From NCBI GenBank assembly GCA_963693085.1, contig OY856410.1, positions 884,146,835-884,210,834 on the forward strand: a stretch of DNA of 64,000 bases. The letters are read 5' to 3'. The stretch is from Alisma plantago-aquatica. Taxonomy: Eukaryota; Streptophyta; Magnoliopsida; Alismatales; Alismataceae. A program made the position numbers and the translations under genes. Of this stretch, positions 1-11,277 are shown piece after piece. The notes under the pieces are model-generated. The model did not search any database and was not told the DNA's origin. It was given only the letters and a program-made list of their open reading frames with translations. Position 1 is the first letter of the stretch. Every line of letters begins with the position of its first letter.

Positions 1-959
1 TAAGAACTCATAATGAAAGCCATGCAGTGTAGGCACCTTGTCCCCATTGCCAAAGGACAAATCCCTATCCAATACGTGTGAAATCCTAATCAAACGTTGT
101 TAGTCAAGACAAATTCCTGACCAATGTACCCTCGGCAAAGTCTTGGTGACCAATAGTGGTTGGTCAAGTTCTATCCTTGACCAATAGAGATGGAAGCCTT
201 GACCAACAATCTAAAAAGTGAATTAGATCCCTTGTCCATTCAATGTCTCTGAGGACTATCTTCAATCAATATAAATAAACATTGATTGAGTATTGATCAT
301 TCATTTTGACAATAAATATATCATGAGAAATTACTCTTCACTAATCATGTGGCAAGAAAATAATCATGAACACACAACAACATTGCATTCAATTTCCAAT
401 TGTAATGACTAAATTCAAAAAACATGATTAGAGCATCATGTTTGTCCAAAATAGTAAGATTCCTCTTATAAAATCACTTTGATACAAAATTCACATGCCA
501 TGTCCCATGTCACATTCCAAAATAAAATAGAAAAAGATTTAACCATTAGGATTCAAAATTGGAGACCTACTAGTTACATTAGATATATTAACTTCTTTGT
601 CATTCCCTTAAACATGTAAGAATTCTAGAACTCAAAACTTATATGGTGTTACTGGGATACCAATTGCTTTATGTTAGGGAATTTTTTAGACACTCTTGGG
701 AGGAAAACCATTTCTTCCAGTCCTATGCCTCAATTAAATTTTAAGATTAATTGTAATATCTTATCTTGGTTTGAAAATAGTAGTAGTAGAACTAGTTATT
801 TCCTTCTAGTTGGAACTTGGTGAATTACATGCAACTAAACAATCACCTGATTCTCACTCAGAGAGAAATCACAGACAATTTCAATACTCATATTAGGTTG
901 ATTTAAATTCTTCTCCACCCATATCTTCTTAAATTGAGGCTTCTTGTTTATAGGTTTGA
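1..959. other. AT-rich sequence without a recognisable gene
   Basis: No reading frame with family resemblance was found on either strand. Within about 110-215 the words TTGACCAA/TTGGTCAA recur several times in both orientations, which may be a decayed repeat. The sequence abuts the LINE ORF1 remnant and could be more of its eroded 3' part. Confidence 0.4.
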
Positions 960-1557
960 TACAATTGCCTTGACCATGAGTGAAGGTACGATAAGCTTTA
1001 TAGGAAGTAGGCATCCATCAATATCCTAATCTAATAGTATCTCTAACACCATCATAAATTTTGAGGTTCATTTCACTAGGAAACAAAACACTAGTAGGAA
1101 TAAAGACTTGGATTCTAGCATAGGCAAGTCTCTTATAATGCTTAGTTAGTAGATCTAGTCTCATAGGATAACCAAGGATGCTCCAGATGATGATGAAAAC
1201 CTCCTCAACCTAGATCTCATGTGGTAGATCATCAACACAAATCCACACTAGAATTTTAGATGATTTCAACTTATCAAGGGTTCAACTAATTTCCATTTCT
1301 TAAGGATCATTAGTTTTCCAACAAAAAATGATGGACCTTACTCTACCGACACCCTCATGTCCTCTGGATCTATGAATCTGATAATAGAAATTATTATTTA
1401 GAGAAAGAATTTCAAAATCCCCTTTGATCTTGCAAATCAACGAGAGGTGCTTATGTAGAGTTGGCCAATGCAGATTCAAACCTACAACATGCCCTACTAT
1501 TGTTTTACCCATCAATATGTATTCTTCATAGAAATGGCCTTCAAAAACTTCAGACAA
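960..1557 (-). pseudogene. LINE ORF1-like (DUF4283) remnant
   Basis: Read on the minus strand, an 85-codon open segment (1557-1300) is followed, with stops and frame changes, by resemblance down to about 960. The order recalls the N-terminal part of plant LINE ORF1 proteins: a hydrophobic block with VVGLNLHWPTLHK, a FEILSLNN strand, then a VWIC-DDLPHE-like segment and ARIQVFIP followed by a basic stretch. These resemble the DUF4283 domain that precedes the zinc knuckle of plant non-LTR retrotransposon ORF1, an RNA-binding protein. No zinc knuckle and no intact frame remain. Family assignment is by eye and moderately sure; it is certainly not functional. Confidence 0.45.
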
Positions 1558-1676
1558 CCATCAACAATTTTGAGTTGACAACATTTGAGTATTGTTTCAT
1601 TGAATTCCTTCTATATAAACAATTACTTCCAAGTCTTAGCATGCTAGTTACCAAGACTCCTTCTTTCTATCTTGGG

Positions 1677-2372
1677 TAGGGCTTCAAATGGGTAGAGTAT
1701 TACCCATCTACCCATCACCAATACCCTATAGGGTAGGGTAAAGGTAAGCATACTTATTATCCATCACATCTTTACCCTTTACCCAATTTACTTGCATATA
1801 AAGAAGGTAGGATAATGGAGGAGCTTTACCCCAACCCCATCACCCATTTATGCATTATTTTAAGGTTGAATTAACAATTTTAGACACTAAAACAATTATT
1901 GATGTCTACAAAATATCAAAAAAAAAGTCGATAACTACTTTCTTAGTTTGTACTATTATGATTCCAAAAGCTTCATTGTACAACTGATATCATCAAACTT
2001 TATGGAGTCATATATTAGAGAGAAAACAAATTTCCCAATAAGAACTCATATTCAAATGTGGTAGGACCATATTTGTAACAAAATGATTGGGTTTAAAATT
2101 AGTCTTTTTAATGCATATCACCAAAAACATAAGTATACCTATATAAACTGAGAATATCGTATGAAATTATTGTTAAAAATATCATATAGCTATGTTCATG
2201 ATGCATTATCCATTTGACCAATGATACTACACATTTACCATGTGGGTTAATAGGTGTGAGTAAGGGTAGGGTAAATGTTTTCAGGGAAAGGGTAATTACC
2301 CTACCCTTTACCAGCAACTTTGATGTTGGTAGAAGTAAGGGAAAGCCTTTACTCTACCCATTTACAACCCTA
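1677..2372. mobile_element. hAT-type MITE, 696 bp
   Basis: The ends are inverted copies: the left begins TAGGGCTTCAAATGGGTAGA and the right, read on the minus strand, begins TAGGGTTGTAAATGGGTAGA (17 of 20 bases agree). They are flanked by an 8-bp near-duplication, ATCTTGGG at 1669-1676 and ATCTTAGG at 2373-2380. An 8-bp target duplication and TAGGG-type ends are known hallmarks of hAT elements. Copies of GGGTAGGGTAAA and its complement lie near both ends. There is no coding capacity. The same element without its left end occurs near 27.3-27.9 kb. Confidence 0.75.
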
Positions 2373-3329
2373 ATCTTAGGATCCTGGTGGAAATGGATGT
2401 AAAAGACTGACTTTAGGGAGGATGACTTTGGCATAGCAAATCTAGTCAAAGGTTCACTGATGTCACCCACCTTGTCGCCGCTCCTAGTGCTATATGATGT
2501 CATATATATTATAAGGGGTTATGACTATTCATAGAATACTAGATAGTATGTCTTTATGGTTTTTTTTCAGAACAAATGATGTTTTTTTAGAAACTTCATT
2601 AAGCAATTTCACTTAATACAATATTACTTCAATAATCTTCTCATGATGATTTTTGAATCACAGAAATGTAGAATTTGGATATTGAAAGAACCAATATGTT
2701 TAATGTTTTGAATATTAAAAGAAGATGTGATAATAAAGTAATAATATATGACTAGATACCATTTTGGGGAGGGGGCATGGTTCCTATACACCCCAATTCA
2801 ACTATATACTTCTATTTGAGACTAAAGAGGATTGGATGTAGGGCTTAACTCCTATTATACAATATCTAATCCATAAGTATATATGGTTCAAAGAACGTTT
2901 GGGTGAAATGTATTACATATATTTAGTAGGAGAGGTAAATGATATAAATGACAAAATTACCAATCTTGATACCTATAAAAAATAAGGTCTTAACTTTTTG
3001 GAATGATAGTTGCAAGAAAAAGATGATGCCAATATTTTTACTAGGTGGTTGATCTGTCCCTTACTACATACTCCTTGTAGGTTGAGATCAAGTTACTCAA
3101 TGAGGAATGCAAGTCTGTATGGAAGTGGTGTAGCTGTGATTATTACCTTTAGTTAACCATAAATTTAAGATCACAAAATAATCTCCCATGAATTTTGATT
3201 TTGAGGGATGACAAGTTTGTTTATACATCTCTATGTGAATATATTGAAAATGTGTATATGTGTGACAATACCTAATAGTATAAAAATTATAAATGAACAA
3301 CTAATAAAGAGCTAAACACATTATTTCTA

Positions 3330-3661
3330 CAGTTGCCTACGATGGCTAGACATCCTCTAAAACTATTTTATAATAGTATCAATGTCAATATTAGAAAAAA
3401 TATAAATTCTTCTCAATAAGGAGGAAGACAATCATTAAGACAATTATCCTTCATCTTATTTCATTCATGCCTCTTAATAATCTTCATAGAAGAGAAAATG
3501 TTTTCTACTGTAGCAGTTGCAACCAGAAGAAGTAGTGCTAATTTTTAGAGCTTGAATATTAGTGGAAAATATTGATTTTTCCCAAATTTGACAAGTTTAG
3601 GGTGAGGTTGTCAATTCTAGTTCATTTATAAAATTCATTACAAGATCACACACACACACAC

Positions 3662-3735
<74 letters not shown>

Positions 3736-4990
3736 GTGTGTGTGTGTGCCAATTTGCATGTCAAGTAGTGAAATATCTACTTCGTAAAACTTGGAACGAT
3801 AAAATTAGGCAAGGTGGACTAGCTTTTTCTTGTGGAATTGACAAACTCATCATGTGAATCAAGACAAAAAACATATAGAAGTAACTCTGTCAATCTCATT
3901 TACACAATAATCTAACTCATTAAGTATCTAGTCAATAACAGTTTTAAGACTCTCAAATTTCTAGTCATGAAAGTTTGCAATCTTTTCTAACTTTCTTCTT
4001 GATCTTCTCGGAGGTTAGAAGTCTTCACTCAAATTACGATTGATTGTCTCAGACTTACTACAATATATTACCAATACATGGATAAATATATCGCACTGAC
4101 CATTTTCAATTCTTAAATTATACAATCTTTGTTTAGATAAGTTTACCAATGACATTGTATTCACTATATTCTTACCATTTTATTGCACTACATGTGATAA
4201 TTCATGCGTCTTCCCCAAAATGTCTTTCGTCAAACTTAAAATAAATACAAACTTAAACATCTTAATTTGACTAGACAAGATATTTCAGAGTCCTCTTTGT
4301 TTTGCATATTTTCCATCTTCTACAATAATATTTAGAACATCAATAATTGAAGGAATTAGACAAATAAAATTTACCAAAGATGCATAATGAGAACTCCAAT
4401 GTGCATTGATTGCTCTTTCAATACCAAATTCTTGATTCAAATATGTACCCATTTCAAATTCTTCACAACTTAATTTTGCACTCAGTCTTTCCACTTCTTG
4501 TACTATAAGAATATCATGACACTTACATGAGTTACTCACTATATTCATAATATTTGAATTATATTGAAGCATTAATGCATCAATTGGACATCCTTATACC
4601 ATAGTAATGAGATATAATGAAGTTGGTGGGTGAAACAATGAACATAAAATGCATGTGCACTTTCTCTCAAAGTAATACTTTCAAGTCCAATAAATTATCT
4701 ATTCGTGTACTTGTAACATCACATCATTGTCCTCACAATCATGAAATGCTATTTTTAATTTAACTGTGCATGGGTCAATTTTTGACTTCAGAAAAAGTGA
4801 AGTTGTATCCATAACACACACAATACTAATAAAATGCTTTCTTATTTCTCCTCTTGAATTAATTTATCTTAAGACTATGGGCACATCCTCTTTCTAGAGG
4901 CATCTTATGCTTCATCAACCAAAATAATGCATTAAACATTACCAATCTCCTCTCAAATATGATCTCTCATTTCAAGAGAAATTACATTGC
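3330..4990 (-). pseudogene. hAT transposase relic (zinc finger MYM1-like family)
   Basis: On the minus strand, 4572-4285 encodes a segment with ELSAKL-type leucine-rich sequence, LNQEFGIERA, then HWSSHYASLVNFI and IIDVLNIIVEDG. This resembles the middle of plant hAT transposases of the zinc finger MYM-type 1-like/DUF4371 group, where a W-S-HY-SL block precedes a helical region. Further along, near 3560-3340, are ATATVENVFSSMKIIK and LNDCLPPY, matching the C-terminal hAT dimerisation domain (ATATVER-FSAM and LNDSLV-Y in intact members). Stops and frame changes separate the parts, and the TA microsatellite at about 3.66 kb is nearby. It is a relic; the N-terminal zinc finger was not found here. 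Confidence 0.65.
3648..3749. repeat. Palindromic compound microsatellite (CA)n(TA)n(TG)n
   Basis: A CA run, then a short GATA transition, a long TA run, then a TATC transition and a TG run. The array is nearly its own reverse complement, so one strand can fold on itself over about 100 nt. The homologous site in copy 2 (about 29176-29248) keeps the TA and TG runs but lacks the CA arm. Confidence 0.9.
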
Positions 4991-5007
4991 AAAGATCTTT
5001 TTGGATA

Positions 5008-5644
5008 TCTGTTGATTGTCTAATTCATTTATCTTTGGTACCTGAATTGAACTCAAGGTATGGAATTATCATCCTCTCAATGTTCAATCTATGCTTCTTG
5101 ATCCAGAGTATTCTGTCTGAGATATATGTGACCTCAATACATATATTGATTCACATGTGTATGTACATGCCTTTCTCAGTCTCACTTATTAAGTGTCCTG
5201 GATATCAAACTCCAATAGGAGGGACAAATCTCATCTACATCACTCACAGGCATGCCCATGTGTCACAATGCATCTGATCATCACCTTTATGGCAACCTTT
5301 ATTCAAGGTTACAATGGATGATGTCAAAGTACATTGAACTACATGTGATGAGTGTAGTGATTTTAGGTCTAAGAAACACAATCACCACCTACACTATGAG
5401 AGATGATTATGACCACCAATTATGATTTCCATGTGTCACTCTCAAAGTGGGTCTTTCTAATACACTATTGTCAAACATGTATCTATGCGTTTGGTTTGAA
5501 ATCACATATATCATGACTTATGAGATTCATGTCATCAGCCAACCCACACTCTAGTCTTAAGTGTCATTGTTGTCAGTTGCCTTCCACAATGGCATCTGAT
5601 TAGGGACATAACATGTAAGGCTATGTACTCCGATTGTTATTGAC
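5008..5644. other. Non-coding insert of unknown origin, possible LTR fragment
   Basis: This sequence interrupts the alignment with copy 2 after 5007. No protein similarity was recognised. The word AGGGACATAACA near its right end also occurs at about 24030, next to the minus-strand copia relic, so it may be LTR sequence of that family. That is a weak clue. Confidence 0.3.
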
Positions 5645-6470
5645 ATGTTACAAAGTATTGTGTCACATTTCCTATGGGGAGGAACGACCCATACCATGTC
5701 TTGGGAGTGCATGGCTCATCCATTCGAGGAGGGTGGATTGAACCTTAAAATTTTCCATGAAGTCAACATGTGGGAAAATGTGAAGAGAGTCATCAAGTTC
5801 TGTACCAAAGATTTCCATGAAGTCAACAAATGGGCAAATGTGAAGAGAGTCATTAAGTTTTGCACCAAGAACGACTCAATCTTATTCGTCTGGATTCGCC
5901 AACGCTATGGTAATACATTGGCGGATACAAGAAATCATAGACAAGGTTTCTCTTGCATGTGGAAAAGAATGGTCAAAGAGTTTTGTAACTACAATGAGCT
6001 TTTTGATTTCATAGAGTCAAGAGATCCTTTACTCAAGGAAGATGCGCTCACTCCTTGGGAAATGGTCAACACAAAGGGGCCAATGTGCCCAATGGGGGAC
6101 TCTTTGTGGACATGCCAAGATGGGCTGTTACTGTCTATAAGATGGTGCAACGGGTGTTGCAAACAATGGACAGGGTCAGAAAATGGGCGTCGACCTATGA
6201 CTCCAAATGTTGCCTTTGCAACATGGAAGATGAAAGCGGGGAGAATCTCTTTTTCAAGTGTCAATTCTCAAAGGCATTGTGGGACGAGATTGCATCTAAA
6301 TGTAGCCAACATGCCAAAAATTGCATCGTGTTCATGGATTGGGAGCCATTCCAATAGAGGAAGAATGAAGAAGAAACTCAACTCATCATCTTGGCTATGA
6401 GCGTTGTTACATACTTCATCTGGAAGGAACACAACAGAAGGAAACATGGAGGACAGAGGCAAACGCTCTC
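5645..6470 (+). pseudogene. LINE reverse transcriptase C-terminus (zf-RVT region), frameshifted
   Basis: An open frame from 5645 begins with FLWGG, then SWECMAHPFEEGGLNLK. This matches the segment after the RT domain of plant LINE ORF2 (a W-G followed by W--VC-P--EGGLG). The expected zinc-binding zf-RVT motif appears in another frame at about 6180-6320: CCLCNMEDESGENLFFKC, then FSKALWDEI. A frameshift near 6050 therefore splits one ancestral frame. The reverse transcriptase and endonuclease domains are absent, as expected of a 5'-truncated LINE copy, since these elements commonly abort reverse transcription. A 20-codon internal duplication lies at 5752-5871. It is not functional. Confidence 0.75.
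5752..5871 (+). repeat. 60-bp in-frame tandem duplication inside the LINE relic
   Basis: Two adjacent 60-bp units (5752-5811 and 5812-5871) both begin TTTCCATGAAGTCAACA and differ at only a few bases. The period is exactly 20 codons, so the frame is kept. Confidence 0.9.
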
Positions 6471-7142
6471 TGACTTAATAGTTGTCATTCACAGTTCTAT
6501 TTGAGGGATCCTATTTGCAATACAAACTTCTCAAATATGCTTCCTGAAGATACAAGGACAGCTTGGGACGTCCACTAAAGTAATAAGGCCCATTGGGGGC
6601 CAGTAGGAAATTTTGTACTTAGAAATTTTCGGCCCTACATGGACAAACTATTCTTTTGCTTTGGGCCGTACGTGGCCAAAACTCAGTGTTCCTCCCCTTT
6701 TCCCAAAGGATAGGAAATGTTGAGCTTCAAAATCCAAGGCCCCAAGTCACTTAGGTCAGGAGGGACTAAGGCTAATAGAGTCAGCAGGCTGGATCTCAAT
6801 TGGAATCCAGATGGGTCGGCACCTTGTTGCTGGGAGTAGTGATGTCTCGTCTCATTCTAGGGGCGAGCATTCCAGCACTTAGTTGATTTTGGGGAATCCA
6901 AACCCATCTAGTGGGGACAAATGAACTAAAATTGTTGCTAGGGGATGTCGTAGGACTAGATAGTTGGTCGAGACTTGGCCAAATTTTTTTAGAAATCTGA
7001 ACCCACCTAGTGGGGACAAATGAATCAAAAAATGAAGTCAAGATCTCATTTAGGACCTAATAGTAGGTCAAGGACCATGGACCGCTTAGACATGATAGTT
7101 TTTTGTCTCGAAAAACAATCTTGTACTTTGGAGCATTTACGC
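6471..7142. other. LINE 3' tail and flank with a spaced direct repeat
   Basis: No coding potential. About 6590-6650 (GGGGGCCAGTAGGAAATTTT and following) looks like a LINE 3' untranslated end, but no clear poly(A) was found. A 33-bp word starting AACCCA and containing CTAGTGGGGACAAATGAA occurs twice, near 6899 and 6997, about 98 bp apart. The last five bases, TACGC (7138-7142), are the left candidate target duplication of the Athila-like element. Confidence 0.45.
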
Positions 7143-7524
7143 TGATGCGATGATTTTGAGTCGCATTTATTGACATATTTTACTTGTGTTTTATGCATTT
7201 ATTGGTCATTTTGGTGGTTAATATTGCATGATTCATTTAATTTGGTCTATGATCCTTCTCAGTGTCAAATCTCCCTTATTTTGGTATTTTGAGCATAAAT
7301 GATTACAATAATATGTTTTATTTCAGCTTATGTGGTTTTGTTTGCTATTTCAGGAAAAATGAATATCTGCTACTGTCGATACCATCGACAGTGGTCGATA
7401 CCATCGACGAGACCACAGGTTGCCATCCGCAAGGAGTATCGTAGAGTCGATACTATCAACAGGAGAGTCGATGGTATCGATATATCATTAGGTTGCTACC
7501 AAGAAGATAGTCGATACTATCGAC
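7143..7524 (+). repeat. 5' LTR, truncated (left 382 bp only)
   Basis: Colinear with 17137-17519 of the 3' LTR; I count about 20 differences by eye. After GTCGATACTATCGAC at 7510-7524 the sequence switches straight into gag frame, while the 3' LTR continues for more than 1 kb. The right part of the LTR, the primer-binding site, the leader and the start of gag are therefore missing. Confidence 0.85.
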
Positions 7525-9048
7525 CCAGTGTAGCACCGACTACACGCAACAGGCACCAGAGGTTCCACAGCCGGGACCTTACGACGAGGAGGATTACAAT
7601 CAAGACCACTTGGAAGAAATAGATTCTGAATCCGAACAAGAAGAAATGGCAGAGGAACAAACAATATGGGAGAAGATCAAGGCTTCTTCTTCATCCGCGT
7701 CAAAGGGGCCAATTAAGAAGCAGGCGATCAACATTCTGACTTATAAGATTGATCCTACATTAATCAACTTGGTCAAGTCGAATGCATTCCATGGATTAAA
7801 GAATGAAGACCCAGTCACCCATATAAGCCAATTCGTCGAGAATTGTGACATGATTAAAATTAACAGATTTCCACAAGAGACGCTTTACTTAAAGCTGTTC
7901 CCGAGTTTTCTGGCAGGAAATCCACGAGAATGGTTGCACAATCTTGACGATGAATATGTGGAATCATGGAACCACATGGTGGAAGTATTTTTTGAAAGGT
8001 TCTTTCCGCTTGAGAAGACAAACGACATGATCAGGAAAATCCACAATTTTACCCAGAAGGCAGGAGAGACCTACTCTAAGACTTGGGAAAGTTTCAGATC
8101 ATGCTTAGGAGGTGCCCGCATGATGGGCTTGACAAAGAGACACAAGTCAAAATCTTTTAATTTGATCTCTCCGAGCATGATAGAAGTAACTTAGATTCCA
8201 CAGGCTCAAGATTCTTTTTGAACAACACAGACACGAGGTGTTGGGAAATTTTGAAGAATGTGGCCAAGAAGCAATCCTGGGCCGACAGGAACGCTGTGGA
8301 GCACGTTCGAGTTGTGGGGGAGTCAAAGGCCATCAAAGAGCTGAATGAGAAGATGGAACTTCTAGCAAAGAAACTGCTTGCAAAAGAGGATACCGAATCC
8401 GAGGACGAAGCTCAAGTCAAATTCATGCGCCAGCAGCAGGGGTATAGAAATAATGATTACTCATGGAGGAAGGAAAAGAAGTTCTCATGGAAGGATCTGA
8501 ATAACTTTTTGCAGGACCCCGATGCAAAATCCCAGCCGGTGGCGGAGGATAAGAGCACAGAGTTGCTCAACCAAGTGATAAAGCAGAACCAAGAACTTAT
8601 GAACACTTTTGGTGAGCAGATCAAGCAACAGGGGGAATTTATGAATCAGTTTGGATAGACATTGTAGAGCCATGGGGCTCAGATCAAGACAATAGAGATG
8701 TCTATGGCGCAATTGGCAGCTGAGATAGCAAATCTTAAGAAGCCAGCGCAGTAAGGCTTTCCGAGTAACACAAATGTTCCAGGAGGAAACCAACAAGCGA
8801 AGGCAATCTTGCTAAGGAGTGGCAAGAAGCTTTTAAACCCCAGGGCCGATGAACCAAGAAAACCCCAGTCAGAACCCGAAGGTGAGGCCATTGAAGAGGT
8901 GCCAATCTCAGTCACATAGCCAGTAGAGGAAATAGCATAGGATGTCACTGTAGATCCCATTGTTGTTGAGGAAGAGACATAGAAAAGGACACCATATGTG
9001 TCGCCGCATCAAAGGGCATAGGCTGTCTCGGTCCCATATCCAAATAGT
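7525..9048 (+). pseudogene. gag (Retrotrans_gag) of the Athila-like element, broken
   Basis: Gag forms the particle that packages element RNA. The frame is open from the LTR junction, with an acidic stretch (DEEDYNQD, then EIDSESEQEE). The Retrotrans_gag core follows: AGNPREWLHNL, then WNHMVEVFFERFFPLEKT and ETYSKTWESF at about 7910-8095. Near 8110 the frame shifts from 2 to 1, where a TAA (8158) precedes CWEILKNVA and a coiled-coil-like lysine/glutamate-rich tail. Frame 1 then has stops at 8656, 8665, 8752, 8917, 8938, 8980 and 9019, six of them TAG, before joining the protease frame. The start codon is lost with the 5' deletion. Clearly dead. Confidence 0.85.
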
Positions 9049-9993
9049 GTGAAAGCAAAGAAGGTGGACGCCCAGTTCAAGAAGTTTTTGGACAGTTTCA
9101 GAAAGTTGTCTGTCAACATCCCATTATTAGAGACAATAGAGCAAATTCCCTCTTACGACAAGTTTTTGAAAGACATCATTACTAAGAAGAGGAAGATCCA
9201 TGACACAGAGGTTGTAGTTCTCAAGGAGCAGGTGAGTGCCTTCATCATGGGCACATTGCCACCTAAGAGGAAGGATCCAGACTATTTCAACATTTCATGT
9301 TACATTGGTAAGGTGAAATTCGGAGAAGCATTGTGTGATTCTGGGGCAAGCATAAACTTGATGCCTCTCTCTACATTCAAGAAATTGGGAATAAAAGAAT
9401 CAAGGTCGAGCAATATGACAATTCAGCTGGAGGACAATTCAGTGGTGAAGCCTTATGGTATTTGTGAAGATGTGTTGGTGAAAGTAGATCGGTTTGTATT
9501 TCTAGCAGACTTTGTTGTAATGGAGATGCAAGATGAACAAGGAAATGAGTTACTACTTGGACGACCCTTCCAAGCTACAGCTGACATGATACTTGAGATG
9601 GGGAGAGGTTGTTTGACCTTGGGTATCGCCGATGATCGGTTCGAGATGGTCATGCCTTCCAGCACCACGCCATCTAAAGCTAAGGAGCAATGCCGCATGG
9701 TGAAGCATTTTGATCACAATATCTCACTTTGTCTAGGGAAGCCATTTTTAGATATGGATCATGTAATGACTAAGGTGGAGAGAGGGACATTGGCGGTTGA
9801 CATCATGGAGCAGACCAAGGTTGTGTCCCTTAGCAAAGCTGTGGGTTTTCCTAATGATGAAGAGGTGGACATTCCCCCCTCTACTGAAGATGAGGCCACA
9901 GCGAGTTCGGTCTTCAATGCATATCCAGAATTACCACTTGAAGCTTGCGTGGTCAATATAACACATGATTGGATGAGAAGTAAGTCACTATAG
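9049..9993 (+). pseudogene. pol protease segment
   Basis: Frame 1 is open for 314 codons from a linker into a retropepsin-like aspartic protease. The active-site motif is DSGAS (9338-9352) in LCDSGASINLMPLS; further on, LLLGRPF at about 9550 is the second conserved hydrophobic-G-R-P-F block of Ty3/gypsy proteases. The enzyme would cut the Gag-Pol polyprotein. The frame is continuous with gag upstream and RT downstream, but is closed by a TAG at 9991-9993. Asp, Gly and the flap-side residues look preserved, so the damage is by stop codon, not active-site loss. Confidence 0.85.
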
Positions 9994-10005
9994 GAGTTTG
10001 CCAAG

Positions 10006-11259
10006 ATGCTTCAGGTGCTTCCATGTTTTTATGCTAAGTACTATGAAGACCTTGGTGAACTCCCACCACCGCTTCAATCATCCTTAATCAGCCCGCCAGA
10101 TTTGGAATTGAAGCCATTGCCACCGCACTTGAAGTACGCATTTCTAGCTGAGGAAGAGAAGCTGCCCGTGATTATTTCAGCATATCTGAGTGCCGAGGTG
10201 AAAGATCAGCTGTTGATTGTGTTGAAGAACCACCGAGGTGCATTCGGGTGGTCGGTTGCAGACATCAAGGGGATCTCCCCTACATTGTGCCAGCACAAGA
10301 TTCGGCTCGAGGAGGGAGCCGAGCCGGTTATTCAGCCACAGCGTCGACTAAATCCTAGCATGATGGAGGTCGTCAAGAAGGATGTGATCAAGCTCCTTTC
10401 TACATGTATCATCTATGCTATATCCGACTCGACGTGGGTGAGTCCTACACAGGTAGTCTCTAAAAAGGGGGGAATTACTGTTACACATAATCTATTAAAT
10501 GAACCTGTCACGACCCGCTTGGTAACTGGGTGGCGTGTATGTATAGACTACCGTTGATTGAATGCTGCTACGCTTAAGGATCATTTCCCTCTTCCATTCA
10601 TTGATCAGATTTTAGAGCGTTTAGCCGGCCGATCGCATTTTTGTTTTCTTGATGGTTATTCGGGGTACAATCAGATTTCCATTGATCCTAAGGACCAAGA
10701 GAAGTCCACCTTCACTTGTCCATACAGAACATTTGCATACCGCCGTATGCCATTTGGGTTGTGTAACGCACCGACAACCTTTCAGCGTTGCATGCTTGCC
10801 ATCTTTTCTGATATGGTTGAACGCTGTTTGGAGGTTTTTATGGACGATTTCTCTGTCTATGGTGCGTCCTTTGATGAGTGTTTATACAATTTGGACAAGG
10901 TCTTGCAACGTTGTGAGGACACACATTTGGTCCTCAATTGGGAGAAATGCCACATGATGGTAAGCGAAGGGATCGTGCTTGGACATAAAGTGTCTAGAAA
11001 AGGGTTGGAGGTAGACCTGGTTAAGATCGAAGTTATTTCCAAATTTCCCCCACTGAATTTGGTTAAAGGGGTTCGGAGTTTTCTAGGTCACGCTGGTTTT
11101 TATCGCCTCTTTATAAAATATTTCTCTAAAATTGCCAAACCATTATCGGAGTTGTTGGAAAAGGATGTTGTGTTTGATTTTAATGACAAGTGTTTACATG
11201 TGTTCAACGTGCTTAAAGAAAAACTGATTTTTGCACCGGTTGTGCAAACACCAGACTAG
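10006..11259 (+). pseudogene. pol reverse transcriptase segment with two stops
   Basis: Frame 1 runs from the linker (HHRGAFGWSVADIKGISP at about 10230-10280; the first residues read NHRGAF) through the RT palm and fingers. Visible blocks: WVSPTQVVSKKGG, WRVCIDYR, FCFLDGYSGYNQI, TFAYRRMPFGLCNAP and the catalytic FMDD at 10837-10848 (YMDD/YVDD in many relatives), then LGHKVSRKGLEVD and FLGHAGFYRLFI. A TGA at 10555-10557 interrupts just after block WRVCIDYR, and a TAG at 11257-11259 separates it from RNase H. Both catalytic aspartates are present. RT copies element RNA into DNA. Both stops make it a pseudogene. Confidence 0.9.
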
Positions 11260-11277
11260 ACTAAGCCATTTGAATTA

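Larger units (their letters stand above)
1820..5007. repeat. Duplicated MITE/hAT block, copy 1
   Basis: This segment aligns colinearly with about 27300-30265. Shared landmarks in order: the right half of the MITE, its right flank (TTAGGATCCT), the GGGGAGGGGGCATGGTTCCTA word, the TA microsatellite, the hAT transposase remnant, and the final CATTACAAAGATCTTTTTGG. Copy 1 holds about 240 bp (roughly 4040-4300) that copy 2 lacks. Homology stops at about 5007, where unrelated sequence begins. Both copies have the MITE at the same site, so the MITE came before the duplication. Confidence 0.75.
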
